Source: Microbacterium sp. Leaf320
GTDB taxonomy: Bacteria > Actinomycetota > Actinomycetes > Actinomycetales > Microbacteriaceae
Length of the DNA stretch: 64,000 nucleotides
Assembly (NCBI RefSeq): GCF_001423485.1
Contig: NZ_LMOD01000003.1
Location: 385,527-449,526 of the forward strand
Direction: 5' to 3'
Part shown: one piece after another, positions 24,540 to 33,071 of the stretch
How positions within the stretch are numbered: the stretch's first letter is position 1
How the letters are laid out: every line of letters starts with the position of its first letter
Translations under genes and position numbers: made by a program
The notes under the pieces: model-generated
What the model was told of the DNA's origin: nothing
What the model saw: the letters and a program-made list of their open reading frames with translations, nothing else
The model's database searches: none

Positions 24540-24575
24540 CGAGAACGGCCGCCCCGCATGGGACGGCCGTTCTCG
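24540..24575 (-). terminator. hairpin between nusG and rplK
   Basis: A perfect 12-base inverted repeat (CGAGAACGGCCG with CGGCCGTTCTCG) around a 12-base loop, 12 bases after the nusG stop. There is no T-run, so it may be a partial terminator separating secE-nusG from rplK-rplA. Confidence 0.65.
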
Positions 24576-24587
24576 AGAAAGCGGGTG

Positions 24588-25649
24588 TCAGACCATCTTG
24601 GTGACCTGGTCGAACGACAGCTCGACCGGGGTCTCGCGCTCGAAGAGGGAGACGAGCACCGTGAGCTTGCCGCTCTCGGGCTTGATCTCGCTGATCGAAC
24701 CGGGAAGACCCGCGAACGAGCCCTCCTTGATCGTGATGGTCTCGCCGACCTCGAAGTCGACCTCGGCCGGCAGCGGACGCGCGACGGCGAGGCCGCCCTT
24801 CGACGCGATGTTCTTCGCGGTCGGGGCATCCTTGACCTCGACGAGGGACTTCAGCATGTTGAAGGCCTCTTCGAAACGCAGGGGGGTCGGGTTGTGGGCG
24901 TTGCCCACGAAGCCGGTGACACCCGGGGTGTGGCGCACGACAGACCAGGTGTCTTCTGTGAGCTCCATGCGCACGAGCACGTAGCCCGGGATGCGCACGC
25001 GGGTGACCATCTTGCGCTGGCCGTTCTTGATCTCGACGACGTCTTCCATCGGGACCTCGATCTGGTAGATCTCGTCCTCGACCTCGAGCGTCGACTTGCG
25101 CTGCTCGATGTTCGCCTTGACCTTGCGCTCGAAACCGGCGTACGAGTGGATGACGTACCACTTGCCCGGGAGCATCCGCAGGTCGAGGCGGAACGCCTCG
25201 TACGGGTCGTCCTCGGCGTCCTCGTCCTCATCGGACTCGGCGTCGGCGTCGCCCTGCTCGTCGTCGGCCTGCTCGTCGTCGGCGCCGAGGTCGGGGCCGT
25301 CGTAGGGGGTGACCTCGTCGGCCTCAGCGGCCTCGAGTTCGGCGGTCTCTTCCGCCACAGAGTCGTTGAGGACCTCAGCGGCAGCCTCAGACTCAGCCGC
25401 TTCGTCCAGATTGAGAGCGTCGTTCACGATCGCGTCAGCCTCCGGGTCGTCGATTTCGATGTCGGTGTCGTCCTGCGTGTCGGACTCGTCGTCGCCGTCG
25501 ACATCCTCGATGTGGAGCGCGACGTGCTCGGCCGGGGTGACCGAGTTCTCCTCCGCAGCGAGGACGTTGCCCTCCTGGGCTTCGTCCTCTTCGCTGGACT
25601 GCTCGGCAGCCGTCGCCCAGTCGGCGTCGTCGGAATATCGTTCAGACAC
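24588..25649 (-). CDS. nusG: transcription antitermination/elongation factor NusG with long acidic N-terminal extension
   Basis: The product has 353 residues, against about 180 in E. coli. I chose the GTG at 25649 because GGAAAG lies seven bases upstream; a TTG five codons earlier is the only alternative. Residues 1 to about 158 form a low-complexity tail rich in Asp, Glu and Ala. The NGN domain starts at [12 protein letters not shown] and includes [10 protein letters not shown]; the C-terminal KOW domain starts at [20 protein letters not shown] (about 290-309). NusG binds RNA polymerase and links it to Rho and the ribosome. Actinobacterial NusG proteins often carry an acidic extension, but this one is long. 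It is followed by a hairpin and then rplK, and preceded 41 bases away by secE: the conserved order. Confidence 0.95.
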   Translation of the reverse strand: MSERYSDDADWATAAEQSSEEDEAQEGNVLAAEENSVTPAEHVALHIEDVDGDDESDTQDDTDIEIDDPEADAIVNDALNLDEAAESEAAAEVLNDSVAEETAELEAAEADEVTPYDGPDLGADDEQADDEQGDADAESDEDEDAEDDPYEAFRLDLRMLPGKWYVIHSYAGFERKVKANIEQRKSTLEVEDEIYQIEVPMEDVVEIKNGQRKMVTRVRIPGYVLVRMELTEDTWSVVRHTPGVTGFVGNAHNPTPLRFEEAFNMLKSLVEVKDAPTAKNIASKGGLAVARPLPAEVDFEVGETITIKEGSFAGLPGSISEIKPESGKLTVLVSLFERETPVELSFDQVTKMV

Positions 25650-25690
25650 GTTGTTTCTTTCCAATCACTGCGGCCGGAGCCGCGAGGGCG

Positions 25691-25963
25691 TCAGGCGCCC
25701 GGGACTCCGAACACCACGTGCGTCACCCAGGCGAACAGGGTGTCAAGTCCGTAGACGATGCCCATGACGATCAGAACGAAGACGAGCACCACCGCGGTGA
25801 ACTTGACCAGTTCCTTGCGGGTCGGCGTGACGACCTTGCGCAGCTCTGCGATGACCTGACGGAAGAACAGGGCGATGCTCCCGAAGAAGCCTGCGATGCC
25901 ACGCTTCTTCTCGCGGGTGGCTCCTGACGCGACGACCTCGCCGCGCGGTTCGTCCTGATCCAT
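25691..25963 (-). CDS. secE: preprotein translocase subunit SecE
   Basis: The product has 90 residues: a short charged N-terminus, then FFRQVIAELRKVVTPTRKELVKF, the conserved amphipathic segment lying on the membrane, and one transmembrane helix (VVLVFVLIVMGIVYGL). It is the single-span actinobacterial form. SecE clamps the SecY channel. It lies between tRNA-Trp and nusG, the order found in most bacteria, and probably shares a transcript with nusG. Confidence 0.96.
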   Translation of the reverse strand: MDQDEPRGEVVASGATREKKRGIAGFFGSIALFFRQVIAELRKVVTPTRKELVKFTAVVLVFVLIVMGIVYGLDTLFAWVTHVVFGVPGA

Positions 25964-26000
25964 CCTGAATGTACCTTTCGTGTGTCAGCGTGTGCTGACG

Positions 26001-26073
<73 letters not shown>

Positions 26074-26150
26074 CTAGAGACCGGGAGGTCTCGGGGTGTC
26101 ATCTTCATCTTGCCACCGCAACCGGACCGGAAGGACCGGGGCACGGCGAA

Positions 26151-26177
26151 AGAATGCAGACAACAACTGCTCGTCAA
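26151..26177 (-). promoter_or_regulatory. possible promoter of tRNA-Trp/secE
   Basis: On the minus strand TTGACG (26172-26177) is a near-perfect -35. The best -10 partner is CATTCT (26151-26156), but the spacer is only 15 bases, so the assignment is weak. Confidence 0.35.
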
Positions 26178-26267
26178 GCATACGGCATCCTCCGGCCGGT
26201 GCCGAACCGGGCCCGGCCGGGGTGTTGTTGTTAGGCTCGGCGGGCGGATGCAACCGGAGGGAGCGCA

Positions 26268-28091
26268 GTGAGCGCTGACGTGCAGCAGTTCCAGGTGGAC
26301 CTGCGCGGGGTCGTCGACCTTCTGAGTCGCCACATCTATTCGAGCCCTCGGGTGTATCTGCGGGAGCTTCTGCAGAACGCCAGGGACGCGATCACGGCCC
26401 GACGCGAGGTGGACGGCGAGGGCGGACGCATCCGCATCACGCCGCTGACGGAGGCCTCCGGCGAGTTCGTCCTGCGCGACGACGGCGTGGGCCTGACCGC
26501 CGGCGAGGTGGCCGACCTGCTCGCGACGGTCGGACGCAGCTCGAAGCGCGACATCTTCGACCTTCCCCGCAGCGACTACCTCGGCCAGTTCGGCATCGGC
26601 CTGCTCAGCTGCTTCATGGTCGCCGACACGATCGTGATCCGCTCGCGCAGCGCGCGGGGCGGCCAGGCCGTCGAGTGGACGGGCAGCGCCGACGGCACGT
26701 TCCGCGTGGTCGAGATCGACGACGACCTGCCGATCGGCACGAGCGTGCACCTCGTGCCCCGCTTCGACGCCGATGATCTGCTTCGCCCCGCGGCCGTTCG
26801 CGAGCTGGCGTCGACCTTCGCCGAGTTCCTCCCCGTTCGCGTCACGATCGACTCCCCGAACGGCGACGTCGACGTGACCCGCCGCGCACCGTTCCTCGAC
26901 GCCGCCGACGACGTCGACGGCGCCGTGCAGTACGGGCGCGACCTCCTCGGCGCCTCACCGCTCGATGCGATCGAACTCACCGAGCCCGCCACCGGCACCC
27001 GCGGACTCGCCTATGTGCTCCCCTACGCTCCCCCGCCCGGCGCACGGCAGGCGACGCGCATGTACCTCGGCAGGATGCTGCTCGGCGAGCGCGTCGACGA
27101 CGTGCTGCCGGAGTGGGCGTTCTTCGTGCGAGCGGTCGTCGATTCGACCGGCCTCGCGCCGACCGCGAGTCGTGAGTCCCTGGTCGACGACGCGGCGCTG
27201 GAGCGCGTGCGCGAGCAGTTCGGCGCCGGCATCCGTCGCTGGGTGCTCGAGCTCGGCCTGCGCGAGCCGCACCGGCTCGCCCAGTTCGTCGCGATCCACG
27301 AGGTGGGGCTGAAGTCGCTGGTGCGACACGATGAGGAGCTCGCGCGGTTCATCACCCGCTGGCTGACTCTCGAGACCACCCACGGCACGATGCGCATCGG
27401 CGATCTCGTCGAGCGGTACCCGCATGTGCGCTTCGCCCCGTCGGTCGACGAGTTCCGTCAGGTCGCCGGCATCTCCCCCAGCTCCGAAGTGCTGGTCAAC
27501 GGCGGTTACCTCTACGACGCCGACCTCGTGCGGATGCTGCCCGATCTCTACCCGCACATCACCGTCGAACTCGTCGACGTGACCGGCGAGCTCGACCGTC
27601 TGGACCCTCCTCCGCTCGACGACCGCGACGCCGCCGTGGCGCTCGAGGCCCGCGCCGGAGGCGTGCTGACGGCATCCGGATGCTCGGTCACGGTGCGCTC
27701 GATCGACCAGCCGGAGCTCGCCGCCCTCTACGTGGCCGACCCCGAGGTGCTCCGCCGGATCGACCGCGGCCGCACCAAGGGCATCACCGGCTCGCTGTGG
27801 GGCGGGGTGCTCGACCGCATCGACTCGACGCTCTCGGCATCACGCGACGACGATCTGAGCGCCCGTCTGTGTCTGAACTGGTCCAACCGGGTCGTGCGCG
27901 CCCTGGTGCGGGTGCAGGACGACGCGGTGTTCGCCCGCACAGTGCAGCTGCTCTACATCCAGGCGCTCCTGGCCGGGCACCATCCGCTCTCGGACGCTGA
28001 CCGCGCCCTCATGTCCACGGCGCTCGCCGACCTCGTCTCGCTCTCGGCCGGCGTCGAAGAGGACTCTGTCCCCTTCGACGACGCGCTCTGA
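26268..28091 (+). CDS. HSP90-family ATPase (HtpG-like), paired with a helical-repeat protein
   Basis: The product has 607 residues. The N-terminal GHKL ATP-binding fold has the key residues E33 and N37 in LRELLQNARDAI, D71/D72-G-V-G in LRDDGVGLT, and the lid glycines in GQFGIGLLSCF (107-117). The middle and C-terminal parts are shorter and more divergent than in E. coli HtpG (624 residues), and there is no eukaryotic-type MEEVD end. It starts at a GTG with GGAGGG upstream; TAGGCT at 26232-26237 is a likely -10. The next gene, 27 bases on, encodes a large helical-repeat protein, an arrangement that suggests a chaperone with a dedicated co-chaperone or client adaptor. The function beyond ATP-dependent chaperoning is unknown. 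Confidence 0.88.
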   Translation: MSADVQQFQVDLRGVVDLLSRHIYSSPRVYLRELLQNARDAITARREVDGEGGRIRITPLTEASGEFVLRDDGVGLTAGEVADLLATVGRSSKRDIFDLPRSDYLGQFGIGLLSCFMVADTIVIRSRSARGGQAVEWTGSADGTFRVVEIDDDLPIGTSVHLVPRFDADDLLRPAAVRELASTFAEFLPVRVTIDSPNGDVDVTRRAPFLDAADDVDGAVQYGRDLLGASPLDAIELTEPATGTRGLAYVLPYAPPPGARQATRMYLGRMLLGERVDDVLPEWAFFVRAVVDSTGLAPTASRESLVDDAALERVREQFGAGIRRWVLELGLREPHRLAQFVAIHEVGLKSLVRHDEELARFITRWLTLETTHGTMRIGDLVERYPHVRFAPSVDEFRQVAGISPSSEVLVNGGYLYDADLVRMLPDLYPHITVELVDVTGELDRLDPPPLDDRDAAVALEARAGGVLTASGCSVTVRSIDQPELAALYVADPEVLRRIDRGRTKGITGSLWGGVLDRIDSTLSASRDDDLSARLCLNWSNRVVRALVRVQDDAVFARTVQLLYIQALLAGHHPLSDADRALMSTALADLVSLSAGVEEDSVPFDDAL

Positions 28092-28118
28092 TCCGCACTC
28101 CGTCCGAAAGAACCCCGC

Positions 28119-30917
28119 ATGGCACGTCCGCAGAAGCGCTTCACACAGCTCATCGAGGAGATCGACCGCACCCCGTGGGGCCCCGCCGAGCAGACGCTCG
28201 TGGCAGAGGCCGTCGCCCTCGCCGTCGAACTCGGCGACGAGCGCCTCGAGTACGAGGCCCGCATGCGCCAGACCGCATCGGCGAACATGAACGGCGCGAC
28301 CGACGTGATGCTGAACTCGTTCGCGTGGTGCCTCGCCCGGCATGACGCCGACCCGCAGCGCTTCCCGGCCGATCTGGAGTACGGCGGCGCCGACCTGATG
28401 TGGCAGTTCAAGTGGATGGCATCGTCGCTGCGGTCGTCGCCCGCATTCTCGGTCGAGCAGATCGCCGCGGTGCTCGATGACATGGAGGCGCACTACCGCA
28501 CCGCGGGGCTCGGTCTCAGCGGAGTGCTCACCGCACGGTTCGAGGATGCCTGGGATGCCGGCCGCATCGACGAGGCCGAGGCGCTGCGCGTGCAGCTGGA
28601 GGCGACACCACGAGACGACCACAGCCACTGCGACGCGTGCGGCCGCAGTCAGGTCGCCGGTTTCTTCGCCGAGACCGATCGCGATGCGGAGGCGATCCGG
28701 CTCATCGAGGAGATGCTCGAGGGCGGGTTCTCGTGCGGCGAGGAGCCCGAGCATGCCCTCTCACGTGTGCTCGTGCCGTACCTGCGCGCCGGACGCCTCG
28801 ACGAGGCGAAGAGCGCGCACCTGCGCAGCTATCGCCTCGCGAAGGACAACCCCGACAACCTGCGGATCGTCGCGAACAACATCGTGTTCTCGGCACTGAC
28901 CGGCAATGAGGCCCGAGCTCTCGCGCAGATCGAGCGTCACATCTCGTGGCTCGCGCACGACGGTCTCAACGTCGACGCACATTTCGCCGCCCTCGCCGCA
29001 TTCGCGTTCGCGCTCGACCGCGTTGCGGCGACCGGCCACGGCGACACCCCGGTGCGAGGAGCCGATGCTCCCGCGCTCACCGTCTTCTTCGGCGAGCACG
29101 ACGGCATCTGGGGCGCCGCCGATCTCGCTGCCGCCGCCTGGGCGTCCGCCGAGCGCATCGGCGCCGACTTCGACCGCCGCGACGGCACCGAGGGGCACGC
29201 ACGCGCACTCGCCCGCACTCGCGCCCTGGCCACCGAGCACTACGACGTTCCCATCCGGTCGGACGCGTTCACCGCTGCCCCCGACGCCTCGACGCCCATC
29301 GATGCCGATGCCTGGTTCGACCGTGTGATGGACCTCGCCCAGTTCGGGGCAGAGCACGAGACGCTGCAGGCGCTCCCCCACGCCCTCTCCGTCGAGGATC
29401 CGTCGAAGCTCGCCCAGCTCATGTCGATGCGCCTCGGCATCCTGATCGCGCTCGATCGCGCCGACGAAGCCGCCGAGCTGCTTCCGACGCGGATCGACGC
29501 GCTGCGAGCCGCAGGGTTCGACGTGCAGGCCGACCTCGAGCAGCGGCTCGGCCTCGCGACCTTCGGGCTGAACACTCCCGACGCGGCAGCCGCCCTCGAA
29601 GACGAGCTCGCGACCGCCGCAGCCCTTCCCGCGTGGTCCCGCGGCGACCTGGCGATCAGCCGTGCCTCGCTGCACATGCACGCCGAAGAGCCCGGCGCCG
29701 CCCTCGACATGGCCGAGATCGCCGCCCGCGCCTTCGCCGAGGCCGACGACGCCCGCCTGTCCAACACCACGACGCTGATCGCGATCGCGGCCGTGCTGCA
29801 GAAGAACGACATCGAGGCGGCATCCGCGCTGTTGGATCGGTTCCTCGCCCAGGACGACCTCAGCATCGGTCACCGCGCGCAGGCCCTGCAGACGCGCGCC
29901 AGAGTGCGCGGCGGCAGCGAGGCGTTCGTGGAGGGTGCGGTGGACGCCGACGAGGCGTCACGCCTGCTGGCCGGGCTCGGAGCCACCAAAGCCCTGGCCG
30001 CGGCACATCTGCTCGCCGGAGCGCTCTGGGAGGACGCGGGCGACCCCGAGAAGGCCGTCACCCGCTACCGCGTCACCTCCCGTCTCGTCGCCCAGGAGGG
30101 CGGCGATCAGACGGGGGCCGATTTCCGTCTCGCGCGCGCCATGCTCGCTGCGGGCGACGCCGAGGTCGCCGCTGAGCTGTTCGGCCAGGTGCTCGAGAGC
30201 GAGGAGCAGGCCGAGGTGCACCCCGCATCGCGCGCGATGACGGCATCCCTCCTCGCCCGCGCGCTGGGCGCATCCGGCGAGTTCGGGCAGGCCGTCGGCG
30301 CCTTCGGGTACGCCGCACAGCTCTTCGGCGAGGCGGAGGAGCACGCAGATCACGCAGTGGCGCTGACCGAGCGCGCGAAGATCCTCGCCCGTTTCGAGGA
30401 GAACGACGAGGCGATCGAGTCGCTCGAGACGGCAGCCGAGATCGTCCGCAAGGCCCCGGATGCGGTCGGCGCCCTCGCCGACGTCCTGCACAACCTGGGT
30501 CAGGCCTACGGCGCACGGCAGGACGACCGTGCGTTCGCCCTCTTCGACGAGGTCGCAGCGCTCGCCCAGGAGCACGAGGCCGGCTGGCTGCTCGCCGACG
30601 TCACCGACTCGCGCGGCCGCGCGCTCGCGCAGTTCGGCCACACGGACGAGGCCGTGGCCGCGGCGCTGACCGCTGCCGACGGATTCGCCGCGGTCGGTGA
30701 TGCAGGTTCCGCCGGCGGCTCAGAGCTGTTCGCCGCCCGCCTGCTCGCCGGCGACGACCGCGCGGCCGACGCCGTGCCGATCTACCGCAACGCACTGGAG
30801 CACGCGACCGAGCATCCGCCGCTCCGTCAGGTGTCGGCACTCGAGCTGGGCGACGTGCTCGAGTCCCTCGGTCGCCAGGTCGAAGCAGCCGAGGTGCGAG
30901 CGCTGCTCGAGAGCTGA
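28119..30917 (+). CDS. large TPR-like helical-repeat protein, partner of the HSP90-family protein
   Basis: The product has 932 residues, almost entirely helical, with recurring 34-36 residue units from about 180 to the end (for instance GAFGYAAQLFGEAEEHADHAVALTERAKIL, some 30 residues, and similar units after it). These units match TPR-like spacing of Ala, Leu and Gly. Near residue 168 there is a short His/Cys cluster, HSHCDACGRSQ, with another Cys at 206 in FSCGEEP; this could bind a metal but is unproven. The 27-base gap to the HSP90-family gene implies one transcript and a shared task. No enzyme motif is visible. Likely a scaffold or co-chaperone; cytosolic. Confidence 0.75.
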   Translation: MARPQKRFTQLIEEIDRTPWGPAEQTLVAEAVALAVELGDERLEYEARMRQTASANMNGATDVMLNSFAWCLARHDADPQRFPADLEYGGADLMWQFKWMASSLRSSPAFSVEQIAAVLDDMEAHYRTAGLGLSGVLTARFEDAWDAGRIDEAEALRVQLEATPRDDHSHCDACGRSQVAGFFAETDRDAEAIRLIEEMLEGGFSCGEEPEHALSRVLVPYLRAGRLDEAKSAHLRSYRLAKDNPDNLRIVANNIVFSALTGNEARALAQIERHISWLAHDGLNVDAHFAALAAFAFALDRVAATGHGDTPVRGADAPALTVFFGEHDGIWGAADLAAAAWASAERIGADFDRRDGTEGHARALARTRALATEHYDVPIRSDAFTAAPDASTPIDADAWFDRVMDLAQFGAEHETLQALPHALSVEDPSKLAQLMSMRLGILIALDRADEAAELLPTRIDALRAAGFDVQADLEQRLGLATFGLNTPDAAAALEDELATAAALPAWSRGDLAISRASLHMHAEEPGAALDMAEIAARAFAEADDARLSNTTTLIAIAAVLQKNDIEAASALLDRFLAQDDLSIGHRAQALQTRARVRGGSEAFVEGAVDADEASRLLAGLGATKALAAAHLLAGALWEDAGDPEKAVTRYRVTSRLVAQEGGDQTGADFRLARAMLAAGDAEVAAELFGQVLESEEQAEVHPASRAMTASLLARALGASGEFGQAVGAFGYAAQLFGEAEEHADHAVALTERAKILARFEENDEAIESLETAAEIVRKAPDAVGALADVLHNLGQAYGARQDDRAFALFDEVAALAQEHEAGWLLADVTDSRGRALAQFGHTDEAVAAALTAADGFAAVGDAGSAGGSELFAARLLAGDDRAADAVPIYRNALEHATEHPPLRQVSALELGDVLESLGRQVEAAEVRALLES

Positions 30918-30938
30918 ACGGCTCGCTGACGCCGCCCC

Positions 30939-31077
30939 CCGGTCGTTGAGCGAGGACGACGAAGTCGACCACCTCCCGGTCGTTGAGCGAGGACGACGAA
31001 GTCGACCGAGACGAAACGCCCTCCCCCGCATCGTGGCCCGTTTCGTCTCGCTGCTCCGCTGCTCGCTCAACGACCGG
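30939..31077. repeat. REP/BIME-like repeat cluster A (three copies)
   Basis: Two direct copies (30939-30970 and 30976-31018) of CCGGTCGTTGAGCGAGGACG.. and one inverted copy (31039-31077, CGTTTCGTCTCGCTGCTCC..) lie between the converging helical-repeat gene and poxB. The second and third copies can fold into one long hairpin. The same unit recurs at 47.7 and 55.2 kb. Confidence 0.85.
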
Positions 31078-31103
31078 AGACGACGCCGCCTCCTGGTCGC
31101 GGC

Positions 31104-32828
31104 TCAGAGGAACTGACGCCAGTTCGCCCGCGCGAGGTCGAGCAGCTCGTCTCCCTTGCCCGACATCACGGTGCGGATCGCGTACAGCGCGAAGCCCTTG
31201 ACCTGCGCGGCCTCGATCGCGGGCGGCATCGACAGCTCCTGCCGCTCCGTGACGACATCGAGCAGCGCAGGGCCGTCGTGCGCGAGCACCTCTCGCACGG
31301 CATCCGGCAGGTCCTCGCTGTTCTCGACGCGGCGCGCGAAGATGCCCATGGCCTCGGCGATCGCCGCGAAGCTCGGATTGTCGAGGGACGTGCCGTAGTT
31401 GACGAAGCCGGCGGCCTTCATCTCGAGTTCGACGAAGTTCAGCGACGAGTTGTTCACGACGATCGTCTTCACCGGAAGCCTGTTCTGCGTGAGGGTCAGC
31501 AGCTCCCCCAGCATCATCGCGAGCCCGCCATCACCGGCGAGTGCGACGACCTGCCGATCAGGATGCGAGACCTGCGCGCCGATGCCGTGCAGCAGCGCGT
31601 TGGCCATCGACCCGTGCGTGAACGAGCCGATCAGCCGTCGGTTCTCGGTCATCGACAGGTACCGAGCCGCCCATACGGTCGGCGAGCCGACGTCTGCGGT
31701 GAAGATCGCGTCATCCGCCGCCTGTTCGTCGAGGAGTCGGGCGAGGTACTGCGGATGGATCGGACGACCGGCCTTCGTCGGGGTCGCGAGGTCGTCGAGC
31801 TTCGCCCTGGTCTTGCGATAGTGCGCGGTCGAGTCGTCGAGGTGACCGCGATCGCTCTTCTCGGCCAGACGCGGCAGCAGTGCGGCGGCGGTCGCTCCGA
31901 CGTCTCCGACGAGACCGAGGTCGAGCGGATGCCGCTTGCCCAGCTGCGAGCCGCGGATGTCGACCTGGATGGTCGTGGCGTGCTCGGGGTAGAACTGCTC
32001 GTACGGGAAGTCGCTGCCCAGCACCAACAGGGTGTCGGCCGCTTCCATGGCCCGATAACCCGAGGCGAAGCCGAGAAGCCCGGTCATGCCGACGTCGAAC
32101 GGGTTGTCGTACTCGATGAACTCCTTGCCGCGCAGCGCGTGCACGATCGGCGCGCCGAGTCGGTCGGCGAGCGCGATGACCTCATCGTGGGCGCCCTCGA
32201 CGCCGGCACCCGCGAGGATCGTGGTCTTCTTCGAGGCGTTCAGCAGAGTGGCTGCGCGCTCGAGCTCATCACCGCTCGGCACCACCACGGGATGCGCTCG
32301 CTCGATCACGACGGCGCGGTCGTCGGCGATCTCGGACAGCGCGACGTCGCCCGGAATCACGAGCACCGCGACTCCTCGCTGCTCGATCGCCGCACGCATC
32401 GCGATCTCGAGAAGGCGCGGCATCTGCTGGGGGTCGGCGACGTACTCGACGTAGACGCTGCACTCGCGGAACAGCTCCTGCGGGTGGGTCTCCTGGAAGT
32501 ATCCGGTGCCGATCTCCGTGGTCGGGATGTGGGCCGCGATCGCCAGAACCGGCACCCGCGAGCGGTTGGCGTCGTAGAGGCCGTTGATCAGGTGCAGGTT
32601 GCCGGGGCCGCACGAACCGGCGACGACTGCGAGGTCGCCCGTGAGCGCCGCATCCGCCGCCGCCGCGAACGCCGCGGACTCCTCGTGTCGCACGTGCACC
32701 CATCGGATGCCGCCGTCCTTGCGGAGCGCATCGGTGAAACCGTTGAGGGAGTCACCCGGGAGGCCGTAGACACGGTCGATCCCATTCGCGCGGAGAGTCT
32801 TGACGATGTTCGCTGCGACGGTTGCCAT
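31104..32828 (-). CDS. poxB: pyruvate dehydrogenase (quinone), thiamine-diphosphate enzyme
   Basis: The product has 574 residues, the length of E. coli PoxB (572). The ThDP glutamate is in WVHVRHEESAAFAAAADA, the central FAD/nucleotide domain follows, and the C-terminal ThDP/Mg motif reads GDGGLAMMLGELLTLTQNRL with NNSSLNF. SCGPGNLHLINGLYDANRSR and PTTEIGTGYFQETHPQELF match PoxB rather than acetolactate synthase. It converts pyruvate to acetate and CO2 and passes electrons to the membrane quinone pool. TAGGTT six bases before the ATG (32835-32840) suggests a leaderless transcript. Acetate overflow would feed the glyoxylate genes farther on. Confidence 0.9.
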   Translation of the reverse strand: MATVAANIVKTLRANGIDRVYGLPGDSLNGFTDALRKDGGIRWVHVRHEESAAFAAAADAALTGDLAVVAGSCGPGNLHLINGLYDANRSRVPVLAIAAHIPTTEIGTGYFQETHPQELFRECSVYVEYVADPQQMPRLLEIAMRAAIEQRGVAVLVIPGDVALSEIADDRAVVIERAHPVVVPSGDELERAATLLNASKKTTILAGAGVEGAHDEVIALADRLGAPIVHALRGKEFIEYDNPFDVGMTGLLGFASGYRAMEAADTLLVLGSDFPYEQFYPEHATTIQVDIRGSQLGKRHPLDLGLVGDVGATAAALLPRLAEKSDRGHLDDSTAHYRKTRAKLDDLATPTKAGRPIHPQYLARLLDEQAADDAIFTADVGSPTVWAARYLSMTENRRLIGSFTHGSMANALLHGIGAQVSHPDRQVVALAGDGGLAMMLGELLTLTQNRLPVKTIVVNNSSLNFVELEMKAAGFVNYGTSLDNPSFAAIAEAMGIFARRVENSEDLPDAVREVLAHDGPALLDVVTERQELSMPPAIEAAQVKGFALYAIRTVMSGKGDELLDLARANWRQFL

Positions 32829-32834
32829 GCTTCC

Positions 32835-32840
32835 AACCTA
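32835..32840 (-). promoter_or_regulatory. -10 element of leaderless poxB
   Basis: TAGGTT on the minus strand ends six bases before the ATG. Confidence 0.5.
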
Positions 32841-33026
32841 CGCCCGGGCACGTCGGCGGGCTCCGGCATCCGTCGAACCTCGGCTCGTCATCCGTTGCTC
32901 ACGTCCGGCTGCAGGATTCAGGCACGTCTGCAGGGCCCGGAAACGATCTCCGGTCCTGCGGACGTGCCACGGTCCTGCAGACGGCACCCGGGGGCGGGCG
33001 CGAGAAGAGGGCGGCAGGCACGAGGA

Positions 33027-33054
33027 AGGGGCGGATGCCGAAGCATCCGCCCCT
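33027..33054 (-). terminator. terminator of the putrescine/GABA gene cluster
   Basis: A perfect 12-base stem, AGGGGCGGATGC with GCATCCGCCCCT, around a CGAA/TTCG tetraloop, 18 bases past the last dehydrogenase stop. Confidence 0.85.
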
Positions 33055-33071
33055 CCTGCCCTGCGAGTAGC

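Larger units (their letters stand above)
32829..33071. other. 243-base gene-free stretch with nested inverted repeats
   Basis: There is no coding sequence. It contains the poxB leaderless -10 (TAGGTT, 32835-32840, minus strand). It also holds a set of GCACGTCTGCAGG / CCTGCGGACGTGC / CCTGCAGACG repeats between about 32,922 and 33,000 that can pair in more than one way, and the gabD terminator at its right end. Purpose unknown. Confidence 0.5.

Noticed and set aside
30939-31077. CRISPR array
   Set aside because: Repeats are palindromic, in opposite orientations, without regular unique spacers, and no cas gene is near.
31104-32828. Acetolactate synthase as the identity of the ThDP enzyme
   Set aside because: GNLHLINGLYDANRSR, PTTEIGTGYFQETHPQELF and the 574-residue length match pyruvate:quinone oxidoreductase; there is no ilvN or ilvC neighbour.
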